Assembly: GCF_000485595.1 (NCBI RefSeq)
Contig: NW_014577148.1
Location: 141,030-164,457 of the forward strand
Direction: 5' to 3'
DNA length: 23,428 bases
Source: Priapulus caudatus
Taxonomy: Eukaryota > Priapulida > Priapulimorpha > Priapulimorphida > Priapulidae
Each line of letters opens with the position of its first letter. Position 1 is the stretch's first letter. A program made the position numbers and the translations under genes. The notes beneath the pieces were generated by a model, which saw nothing but the letters and a program-made list of their open reading frames with translations, had not been told where the DNA came from and ran no database searches. Of the stretch, positions 1 to 10,200 are shown one piece after another.

Positions 1-1383
1 AAGCTATGGTTGGTTAAACGATCCGCAGGAGATACTGTCCAGGCACTGTGGTCCACACGCAGGTAACATACATGTGTTGGTCGTACCTTCATTCTAGGTT
101 CGACGAGAGGTGGGAGCAAGGACACAGTCGAACCCCGGTGACGTTTGCAGTTCGTGCGTGCTGTGCTGGGGTGCGTGTTGTGTGTGTGTGTCGCGCGCGG
201 TTATATCTATATATATATATGCTGGTGTGTTTGCTGCGTGCGTGCTGATGGGGTGTCGTGACGTGAGAGAAGTGTGCGTGTGTGATGGCGGCGCGGCGCG
301 GGTGTCATATGTGTGTGTGCTGTTGGGCGTGCGTACGGTGCGGCGTGCGTGCGTGTAGGATATAGGCCAAGGAATACACAGTATCGAATTAGTAGCGCGG
401 TATTCGGCGTGCGGCGTTGTGTACAGGCGAATTTGTTCGATGAGCGACGACGAAAGCCTTTACCCGTGAGGGCGTAGAGCATGTCTATTTTTTTTAACGG
501 TATAGACGTACAGCCACGATATCGTTCGACTGATTTTAGGAGCAGTTGGCATTCGTTGTTATACACCGGGCTGATAAGTAAAGCGCGTGGGCTCGTTGAC
601 GCCTTTCTTTTCGGATTCAGTTTTTCGTTAGGTTAAACGTATAAATATAGAGTGCAATTTTGCGAGAGGAGGGAGCGTGAAGGGCGGGGTGTGAAGGAAG
701 CAGGGGCCACGGATGGAAGGGCGGCGCGGGGCGCCGCTGCGGCCGGCGACGATGGCCGCGGGAGAGGCGGGGTTTAAGGGCAGGTGGCTTGACATACAGA
801 GGAGGGCGGGAGGGGAGGGTAGAGTAGAGGTGCGGAGGAATAGCGGGGAGAGTCGTGCTGTGTGGAAAAGGAGAGGTAACGTGGGGAGTCGAAAAGATAG
901 AGGTCCCGGGTACGCGCTTAAGATCAATTGATTCGTTTGACGTAGAAGCGGAATTTGGACGCCGTTGGTTTCGGAATGGGCGATGGAGGGGGTTTGCAGA
1001 AGGCGGATTGGGTGTTTGGGGCTTGGAGGGAGGAATGGGCAAAGGTAACAGTATACGTGTGGACGATTGCTCGAGGCGATGGCAGCGCAATTTCCGATTT
1101 AGACATCTAGCGCACTGATGACTTACCACTGTTGCGAGTCACGGCAGAATTTGAAGTTGGCGAGTTCAGGATATTGCATGGAGCCGTTTGCCGGATCGAA
1201 TTTTGATTGCGTATTGCACGGATCGAATTGGTTTTTTTGCACGGAAGTTTTCGAGGGGTGGTGATTGGCACGCGAGCGATCGATTTGACTGTGTCGAGGC
1301 ACGGGCGAAGCGTTACGAGGCACGCGATCGGAAGAAGGCGAGCCGTGGAAGCGAGCAGCGAGCTGGGAAAGCAAAGCATGCGC
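1..1383. other. TG- and G-rich intergenic DNA, no gene recognised
   Basis: No open frame here resembles a known protein. The first 360 bases are rich in GTGTG and GCGTG runs, with a short (TA)n tract near 206-220. From about 660 the plus strand becomes G-rich. Short frames on both strands have the skewed composition expected of low-complexity DNA (Pro/Ser/His-rich on minus, Gly/Arg-rich on plus), so I do not call them genes. Confidence 0.5.
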
Positions 1384-2245
1384 GAGTTCCGGGGGACGAT
1401 GAGAGGAAGTGGGACGAGGGGAGAGGAGGGGAGAGGCGGTGGACAGGAGGGAGAGGAAGGGGGTTGATGAGAGAGGTGCGACGGGGGAGACGAGTGTTGT
1501 GGCTGTAGTGGGGATGGTACGAAGGGCGAGTGAGAGAGGTCTTATTTGAGGAGGAGGGATAATGGTAAGGGAGTCGAAGGGAGGTGATGTTAGAGTAAGG
1601 GAGGAGGGTCGGCAAATTCATTATGTTTGAGTGTAGGGCTTGAGAGAAGGAGGGGAGAAAATTGGCGACGGGGGAGGTTGGGATGAATGGTGGTGGGGTT
1701 TTCTTGGTGAGGTAGTGGGTGGGAATGGTGAGAGTGAGAGTGTTGTGGAGGGAGGGGAGTGGTTTGGAAGTAGAGTGTGTTGGAAGAGGATGTGTGGTGG
1801 ATGGTGGTGAGGAGGTGTGGAAGAGGGGGGAATGGCTGGTGAGAGGGGAGAAGGGGATGGGTATGAGTAGAGGGGAGGGAGAAGAGGTAGAAAAGGAAGG
1901 TGTACGGGTAGAGGATGGTGCGGAGAGAAGAGCGGATGCGAAGGGAGAGGAGGAAGAGAAAGGGATTGGAGGGGGGGAGGATGTGGGTTGTTGTAGGGTA
2001 GAATAGGGGTGAAGAGAAGGGGGAGAGGGTAGAGGAGGGGAGAACGGGGGTGATGGAGGAGGAGGGGGAGGAGGCGGGGGGGGAGGGAGGAATGGGGGGG
2101 AGAAAGAGGGGAGGGGCAGGACGGTGTGTGGGCGTTGGATGGATGTTCATGAAGGTGGGAGAGGTGGGGAGGGAGGGAGGGAGGTGAGGGAGCGAGGGTG
2201 GAGTGAGTGGAGAGGAGGGGGGAGGGGATGGGGGGCCGGTGGGGC
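1384..2245. repeat. G-rich, C-poor strand-asymmetric low-complexity tract
   Basis: For about 860 bases the plus strand is made almost wholly of G, A and T with very little C, in GGGAGG, GAGAGG and GTGGTGG variants. Several runs of five to eight G occur between about 1960 and 2240. There is no fixed repeat period, so it is not a clean tandem array. The long minus-strand frames across it are Pro/Ser/Leu/His low-complexity translations of this composition, not credible proteins. The G runs could form quadruplexes and the purine-rich parts could form triplex DNA, but that is inference. It ends sharply near 2245, where balanced sequence begins. Confidence 0.7.
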
Positions 2246-2639
2246 GAGCATAAAATCAACCATAAAACAAAAATCGAATTATGAAACAAAAAACATGCCA
2301 TACTCTATCAGGGGGAGTATTTAGGCCCCCTCAAAATCGTAGGTCCATGCCAACTGGCCCACCTGCCCCCCCACCCCTCTGTTCTGGCCTGTATATAGAC
2401 CATTACTTACTATAGACGCTGTCTACTACTAGACTACACTCTAACTCAGTAGATAATAGTAATTATCAGTCTTAACAAGTTACAGTCATGCCTGCAGACG
2501 TTTTTATGTCTTACCAATTTTTTATGGTCACCTATTATAGACAACACATTAATAAGAGTAGACTACTCACATTTCCCAGCTGCTCCTTGCTCTATCAACT
2601 ATCATGCAGCTGTATACCTGTACCATAGTAGAGCTCATA
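2246..2639. other. Intergenic DNA, nothing recognised
   Basis: Ordinary-composition DNA with a few TATAGAC and TAGACTA words. I see no gene or RNA and no clear repeat. Confidence 0.4.
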
Positions 2640-2888
2640 GGGTCTATATCCCCCAGAGTACTATCGGAGGGTACCCTGGGTATGGTTCGATATATCGGAA
2701 CGTACACTGGTAACTATCTGATATGGTTAATAGGGTTAGGGTTAGGGAGTAGGCGTAGGCGACTCCCTAGACTCGTTAGTGGAGTAGGCGAGGTACGGTC
2801 CGGCATATTAGATAGTACCAGGGTACGTTCCGATATATCGAACCGTACCCAGGGTACCCTCCGATAGTACCCTGGGGGACATAGACCC
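2640..2888. mobile_element. Foldback element FB1 with telomere-type core
   Basis: The left arm (2640 to about 2727) and the reverse complement of the right arm (about 2800-2888) match over roughly 88 bases, beginning GGGTCTATRTCCCCCAG and continuing through TACTATCGGAGGGTACCC. The interior (about 2728-2799) holds TTAGGG units at 2729-2747 and a short GTAGGCG-rich stretch. There is no coding capacity, so it must be non-autonomous. A nearly exact 12-bp direct repeat, CATAGTAGAGCT (2624-2635) and CATATTAGAGCT (2896-2907), lies 4 and 7 bases outside the arms. It may be the target duplication if the element ends have decayed, but it is not flush. Confidence 0.8.
2729..2747 (+). repeat. Short TTAGGG telomere-type repeat in FB1
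   Basis: About two and a half to three tandem TTAGGG units (ATAGGG, TTAGGG, TTAGGG) sit between the inverted arms of FB1. Confidence 0.85.
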
Positions 2889-3004
2889 TCTCAGCCATAT
2901 TAGAGCTAGACACATATAATGTACAGCAAATCCGTGCGCACCGCATTGTTTTTTTTTGGGGGGGGCATCTTCAGAGTGTCTGCATGGCAGGCATAGGCCA
3001 TTCG

Positions 3005-3390
3005 GGGCGTCTGACGGATACACCCACCACTGAATTATTCTGGCAGTGGCCATTCACGATACCTGAGACTATGCCAAACATTTTCCAATGGGTGTCAGAC
3101 GGTTTCCTTTCCAGCTAATCTAGCTCAATTTTGGGGTATCGGTTTTTTAGGTCTGGCGGATGCGCCCCACCACTAAAATATTCTGGCAGTGTCCATTCCT
3201 GATACCTGGGACCATGCCGAACATTTTCCAATAGGTTTCATGGGGTTTCCTCTCCAGCTTGGGGTGCCTTTCAAATGACCCCACTGACCACACCCACCAC
3301 CGGCTGGTCGGCAGACTTCTATTTCCTTACATGGGTATGTACAGGAATCATTGCTATATGCATGAAAATTGGTTTCCTTTCCAGCTAGGC
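3005..3390. repeat. Diverged tandem repeats, period about 145 bp
   Basis: Two long copies (about 3005-3110 and 3150-3257) share ATTCTGGCAGTG, CCATTC and AACATTTTCCAAT, and end in GTTTCCTTTCCAGCTA or close variants. A third, partial copy ends at about 3372-3388. Substitutions are spread evenly, so the repeat is old. No frame stays open or looks like a protein through the copies. Confidence 0.65.
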
Positions 3391-4143
3391 TGACCCCCCT
3401 GAGCTCCCAGTCTATATGCACGATGAGCAAGAATGTGCAACAATCATATGCCATGCTAATAAATTATTGATGGTGTAGCACAACCTACAGAATCAACTGT
3501 GCATGGTAGTTAGGGCAACATTACCTGGCTTGGAGAAAACTATTCTTCTGTTGGAAATTGTGGAAAATTAAAACCGGTCGATCGATAGAAACCATAAAAT
3601 CCCATGAAAACCTCACGCGAGTTGTTTTTACCACATTTTTAACAACCATAATCATAGTTTCCCACAATACAAAAATAATCTGTATAGCATCCACTTTATG
3701 GTTGCCAACACATCTATTTATGATAACATGTGGTATATATACATATAACTAGCCGAGATGCTACAGGCAAAAGGAGGCAAAACACAGTACAGATGTATGT
3801 ACATTTAAATGCAATAACTACTATCACCACACACATAAATGCCTTGATCCATACTGTACCCCATATATAATAAGCGTGTCTCCCACAATCGACTCTACAT
3901 TTGAAACACAAAGACGGCGGCAGCACACAGTGCAGCATGCTACTTGAGCCCTCACCTAGCGACCAACACCAAAGGTGAACAAGAATCAGATGATGGAAAT
4001 CCAGCATCAAAGCTGGAGATGCTTTGCCCGTAAAAGGGCAACAACTGAATACAGGAATACCGGCGACAGTAACATTGCCGATACATTTGCACAATGGACT
4101 CATGGTACATTCATCAGCGGGGCATACACAGCGAGTGCTAGCC
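3391..4143. other. Region downstream of RO60, probable 3'UTR and flank
   Basis: This lies past the RO60 stop codon on the minus strand. Some of it next to 4143 should be 3'UTR, but I see no clear minus-strand AATAAA close by. No other gene is recognised. Confidence 0.35.
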
Positions 4144-4282
4144 TCACTTGAAGCCCCGCGCAAACTCTGCAATCAGCTGTGGACAGCGCTCATCAAATCC
4201 AACGATGTCCAGCATGCCTGCATCGTTGTAATCAGCAGTCTTAAACATCATTGTGTTCTTCTTCATTCCACACACCAGGAGC
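4144..4282 (-). CDS. RO60: RO60 last coding exon
   Basis: Acceptor CTGCAG precedes 4282. After the shared Lys codon the exon reads LLVCGM, then DAGMLDIVGFD, and ends at FARGFK with TGA at 4146-4144. This matches the conserved RO60 C-terminus (LIVCGM, RGMLDMCGFD). Confidence 0.9.
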
Positions 4283-7200
4283 CTGCAGATGCACAAACGA
4301 TGTGGAAAACACATGATCACTGGATTAGATGATAAACTAACGTGAAAGATGGAGGTATTTAATTCAGTCATCAACATCTCATGACTTGCAATGCAGGCTT
4401 AATACAATTCACCAAATCTGCAGTCAGGTTAAATGCAAGTTGTGGCATGATTTTATTGCACTTATGCACACGATTTCTTCGCAATAGTGGCATTTATGAT
4501 GCAACCCTTGGTTGAAACACGCCCTCCTTACTTTGCATCCGGATTCACAGCAGCTCGATATTCCTTGAGTGCCTCTTTAGTGTTATCATTGGATAATTGT
4601 AAGAGATCACTCAGTATGAGAAACACATCAAATGCCGTCTTCTGCTCTGTGGCCCAGGTAAGAGGTTTGGATGGGTCAGTACCTCCAGTAATGTGCTGCA
4701 GGCAAACAAAGAAGATGTGTAACGGTGTAACAACGTTCAAATCTAACGTCATATACGTCAGGCAGTTTATTGGGTTGCTAGCAACTGATGGAACTGACTG
4801 AGGAAGGCAGTGATTTCTGCAAGAGTCAGCGAAGTGTAATAGGGGATATGTTATAAAGGCGTGCATACTATTTCCCACTGCTGTGTACTCACCGGCGTCA
4901 GCAGCGATGCAATATTCTCCACAGACATGCTCTTGTTAGTGCTGATGGGCTGTATCTCCTTACTGTGGAACACAAACACCGCTACCTCTGGCTCTTTTCT
5001 GACCAGTGCCGTCACCATAGCGGCAGTTATTGTGGATATGTGCGTGGTGACCACCCCATGCTCTCGTCCAGCTGTGGAGGAACCGGCAATGTCCACTGCT
5101 ACGCAGTAGGTCTTGTCAGTCGGAACGAGGAGCTGTGAAACAGGAAATGCCGTCGAATCAAGCTTAATACCCGCTTAAATATATTTGCAGTTTGCACCGT
5201 AAAATTTCCATATTGGACAACCAAAGAATACTTCCATTAACAATTATATGTCTGGGTAAATATAATTCAAGTAGAATTTTACGACTTGACAACACAGAAA
5301 CTTCAGCAAATTGGTATAACATTATCCCCCTCTATAGTAAGAATATCTGGTCACCTAGATAGTCTGCCTATGCTTGCTACATAGGGCATTCTCTTTCCTT
5401 ACTATTACACACTTGTATGAATTCATGCAGATTTAAATAGAATCTGATTAAAATCGATAAACTTTAAACCTGGTTAATAGCACCTGGGTAATGGCACCTG
5501 GGTAATCTAGAAATGAGAATACATACCTGGCAAATGATGTTATTTGCATGTCTGATTTTAACATTATAAACAAACACAATGCCAATTCCCTATCTAACAA
5601 GGTCACAGGAACTGCACAATTCTCACTGTGTGTTACAAGTGATTGTTTAATCGTAAATACATTTAAACAAGAGCCGCCGAGCGTCTGGGCTCATCTGAGG
5701 TCTGTTGCTACGATTATAAACATAACATTTAAGTCGTGCATAGTGACACCTTTGTTAGGCGCAGATATGCAGATACGCAGATACGCAGTTGCGTACACAT
5801 CATTTCAGCAACATTCTGCATTCTGCATACCTCCCAAATCCCATTGGTTGATACAAATCACGTGCCTGAAACTCCTGTTTTATGGTGCATTGTGACCCTA
5901 ACCCTAAACTATTTAAAAAAAAAAAATGTTGTTGTTATTAAATTGTTGTAAATAAATCATGTAAATATTTGCATAATTGGAAAAAAATAGTTAAAGGATA
6001 AAGATAGAAAAATACAGAAAACGGGTAAATAATAAAAATCAGATGGGATTCGATCCAACGACCTTTGAGCCGTGACGCCTGTGCTGTACCCGTACGGCTA
6101 TCCAGGCTTATTGGGTTTCTAGATTATGGATGTGCCATGAATATGACAACACTGTCACATCATTGAGGCAGTTGAGGAATCCATGTTTAATCCTCCTCTT
6201 GGGGGTCAAAAGGTTATCAGACACTTACTCTTCGCACGTCAGTGAAAGCACATTTCATGGTCCTTTCAATAAAGTGTGATAAACATGGTAGGTCAGCGCT
6301 GAAACAAAAAAGTTTTTCACTCGTGCCATTAGCGCATGTCCAGAAAATGTCTGATATCTGACCTTTCCCCCTGCCCTTTGACCTGTGACCTCCGATTTCG
6401 CCACTGGTGATGGTTTCCTGCCCATCACACTATACACCAAATATTAAAGCATAGGTCGAGACCGTTAAGATTTGTGGCCGCAATTCCGTATTTCCTCCTA
6501 TATCTTAAGTTAAGGGGGAAATATTCCCCCTCCGTTTACACATCTTGACCTTTGACCCTTGACCCCAAAATTTGTCATCCTGAGCCATTTTCACAATCCC
6601 CCCCCCGACATCCCTAATATCGTGACCATATGTTGAGCGGTTAAGATTTGTGCCCAACTGTTGACGGACAGACGCAGCGGACGGATGCCACGAATGACGA
6701 TCATGCGATTCTACAAGCTGCATCTGACTATGTCAGATGAGCTAAAAATGATAGAAAGTTCTAATATAAAAAAGTTTGCTCAGGACTGCTTTACCTCAAA
6801 CGACGTGTGAAGCGCATTTGTAAGAGCCTCCATCACTGGCATATAAGGAATCCAGTTGAGCTTTGACATTGTTGAAACATGTCCACACTCATACATCTTC
6901 AGAAGGTTGGCGATTTCGACTGGGTGTATCTTCGACTCTCTAATTAACTCGCTGTCTGTGATGCGGACAAGGATGTTGGAAGTGAAGGGGCTATCTTCTT
7001 CAAGCACCCCAATAGCAGTCATCTTGCCTAGATGATTGAGCAATTCCACGTAATTCATAGTCTGTGCAAGAGCACCCCATACCTAAACAAAGTAATACAA
7101 TGTAAGAACAGTATAGCTGAAGTAGCTTCAAAGTTGCCACTAACTACACCTACTTTGCAGTCAGACACTTTCAAATATTTTTACTTGTTATTTACATTTA

Positions 7201-10200
7201 CTGACCTTGAAAAATGTTATTAACATACCTCCTTACTGGTATACAAGGTAGTTGGGACTTGTGCAGATGTCAAAATATGCTCCTCAATGAAACGTGCTGC
7301 AACCTGGTGATCTGTGGTGTGCTTCACTTCATTAACTCCATAGAAATACTTGAGCAACTGATGAATTTAACAAGACATACCATGTAATGCAGCAACATGC
7401 GCTAGGATGTTTTTTAGAATTTGAAGCTTAAAACTAGATACAGAAAAACGAATTATCTCATAGGATGAATAAATGAGCAAATGAATACCTGCACATTATT
7501 AAAAGGGTATAGAGCAACTACCTACCGTTTGCACTTCAGTAGAATCACTCTCTGCATAGGTCTTCTTTACCGTGTCATAACCTTTCATAATAAACATAAA
7601 AACAGCAGCCAAGCCTGTAAAATACAAAAAATAATTAGGGCTATACAGCAATATTATTTATATACAAAGCATATATATATATATATATATATATATAGCC
7701 ATACCCCTGTACCCATGGAATATTCAACTTCTACATCACTTACATATACAAAGTATTTATACTGCATCAACTCATTATATCAGGAGTCTATCAATTTGAT
7801 AGACTCCTGATTATATATCGCACAAAGAAACAAATACATATTGCAACCAACAAAACAAACAATAAAGCAAACTGTGTGATAACACACCATTGATCTCCTA
7901 AACAATTGTCTTACCATCATTAGTAGCTTCGGGTGGATGAGTCTGAGGACATCTCTGTGTGTCCACTTCAGTCGTGATTTGCCCTTCAAACGAGGCACCA
8001 AGTTTCTACTGCTGATCGGTTTTGTACCAGTTAAGTATGCTGTTCGCTGGCCATGACCCCAACCAGCCAGAGGTCGTGCACTCAATGTAGTCGCATAATC
8101 AATAAAGGTGAACAACTCAGAACTGTCAAGTAGGATACGGGGCAGGAGTGCGATAGGCTCCATGTGTTTCGCAGATGCGACTTCGAGTGTGCACATGCAG
8201 CCAATGGCAAAAATTAGTGCATGCCGGTTAACTGAGGATCCTTGTAAAGAGAATCGTCCATTTTCGGCAATGACCTCGTTGCTCGTTTCTTCTATCCTCT
8301 ATCATGTCTTTTAAATGCGGTGTTTTCGCTAATGTCAGTTTTGTAAACCTTGGACAATATGATGGATACTCATTGCCATAGCACAGAAACCGATTGATAA
8401 ATAAAATTGGATCTGGCTTGTTATCGCAGCCATGTTAGATAATATTAATAATTCGTGAGGTACCACTATGCATCAACTGTCAGTATATGCAACCTGCAAT
8501 AATATTAAAAAATAATATAGATTTAGCTTGCATTGGTTTCGCCACTCACAACGCGAGTCACGAATTTACTTATCGTACACGTAGAACTATCATCTATGTC
8601 TATATAACGGTCACCTGTCTATAGCGATGTTTCACGTGACGTCATAGATCAGGTCACGTGTATTTGTTATGTTGTGGTTGGCAGAAGCGTAAGCGCGCTG
8701 CTTGACATTTACAGATGAATGACCACATGTTCTGATAGAAAGAGCTGTTTATGTAGTGCACGTACCACGTGCGTGTGCAGGTACACTGTGAGTGGTGTGC
8801 GTGTGCACGTACACGTGCGTGCGAGCGTTCGTATATGCACATATACGTGCGTGCGTGCATGTGCACGTACACCGCGTGCATGCGTGCGTGCCTACGTTGC
8901 GTGTGCAGATACACGTGTGCATAGGCGGCGCTGCGTGCATGCGTGCATTTGGATGTACACGTGCGCGCATGCGTACCTGCATATGCACATACACATGCGT
9001 GCATGCGTGCATACGTGAGTGCGTGCGTACGTGCACGATACACGTGCGTGCATGCGTTCGTGGAACGTTACACGTGCGTGCTTGCGGGTGTGGCACGTAC
9101 ATTGCGCTGCAGTGCGTGTGCACGTACACAGTGCGTGCATGCGTGCGTGCGAAGTACACGTGCTGTGCCGCTGCGTGGCGGTGGTGTATGCGTGTTCACA
9201 TACACGTGCGTGAGTGCGTGCGTGCGTGCGTGCGTACGTGCGTGCGTGTGCAGGTACACGTGTGTGCATGCGCGCGTGCGTGCGTTTGGATGTACACGTG
9301 CACGCGTGCGTACACACACGTGTGTGCATGCGCACGTGCAGGCGTGCGTTTGGATGTACACGTGCGCGCTTGCATATGCACATACACATGCGTGCATGCG
9401 TGCGTGCGTGTGCACGTACACGTGCGTGCGTGCGTGCGTGCGCACGTACACGCATGCGTGAGTGCCTTCATGTGCACGTACACGTGCGTGCATGAGTGTG
9501 TGTGTGCGTGTGCACGTACACGTGCGAGCGTGCGTGCGTCCGTGTGTGTGCACGTAGATGTGTGTGCATGCGTGCGCACGCACACGTGCGTGCATGAGTG
9601 TGTGCGTACACGTGTGTGCGTGCGTGCGTGCGTACGTACACGTGCGTGCGTGTGAACTTACAGTCTTACACGTGCGTGCATGCGTGCGTGCGTCCGTGTG
9701 TGTGCACGTACACATGCGTGCGTGCGTGTGCAGTTACACGTTCGTGCGTGCGTGCGTGTGCAGGTACACGTGTGTGCATGTGTGCATGTGTGCGTGCGTG
9801 CGTGCGTGCGTGCGCACGTACACGTGCATGAGTGTGCGCGCGTGCACGTACACAGACGTGCGTGCATGCGTGTGTACGTACACGTGCGTGCGTGCGCTTG
9901 TATCGAACAATATCACGCATCTGCTTGCTGCCAACCGTTAAACTACGCATGTGCGCATATGATGTCAATGTTTATAAACATGAAACATCGCTATAAAAGA
10001 ACACTTTTGGTACTACTTCTCCTAAGTGGCAAGAGTTAAGAATAGTCCATGATCTGATCATGATAATGGCATGTACTGATGAAGTCCGAGTTTCCTCTGA
10101 CCAATGCCCACATCGCCAAATCCACCAAAAATCGTCGATGTGGGCATTGGTCAGAGAAAATTCGGACTAGTCTAGATGGCATGATCATGGACACGTGTGC

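Larger units (their letters stand above)
5133..6794 (-). other. RO60 intron 4
   Basis: This 1.66-kb intron holds no coding exon I can recognise. It carries small direct repeats near 5475-5510 (CACCTGGGTAATGG), a GCAGATAC repeat near 5760-5790, a CCCTAA doublet near 5887, a tRNA-like SINE head (6038-6107) and a two-copy dispersed repeat rich in TGACCT words (6352-6665). Confidence 0.8.
7810..9898. repeat. Duplicated segment, copy A (error-like)
   Basis: Aligns with 10740-13264 (copy B) from ATTATATATCGCAC onward: RO60 exon 1, its upstream DNA and the TGCG minisatellite. Up to about 9190 the copies differ mainly by one- or two-base insertions and deletions, many in homopolymers. From about 9190 the minisatellite is nearly identical to copy B. 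It lacks the 90-bp higher-order repeats found in copy B and ends in unique DNA. Confidence 0.8.

Noticed and set aside
1590-2301. Two long minus-strand Pro/Ser/Leu-rich frames
   Set aside because: They are translations of the G-rich, C-poor tract. Composition explains them fully.
3714-4172. A 152-codon minus-strand gene overlapping the RO60 end
   Set aside because: It overlaps the RO60 last exon in another frame, and has no recognisable domain.
6038-6107. A functional tRNA gene
   Set aside because: The acceptor strands do not pair and the T stem has a mismatch. Only promoter-box similarity remains.
7481-7810. Plus-strand 109-codon frame across the (AT)n repeat
   Set aside because: It overlaps RO60 exon 2 and low-complexity intron DNA. 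The Ile/Tyr run is the microsatellite.
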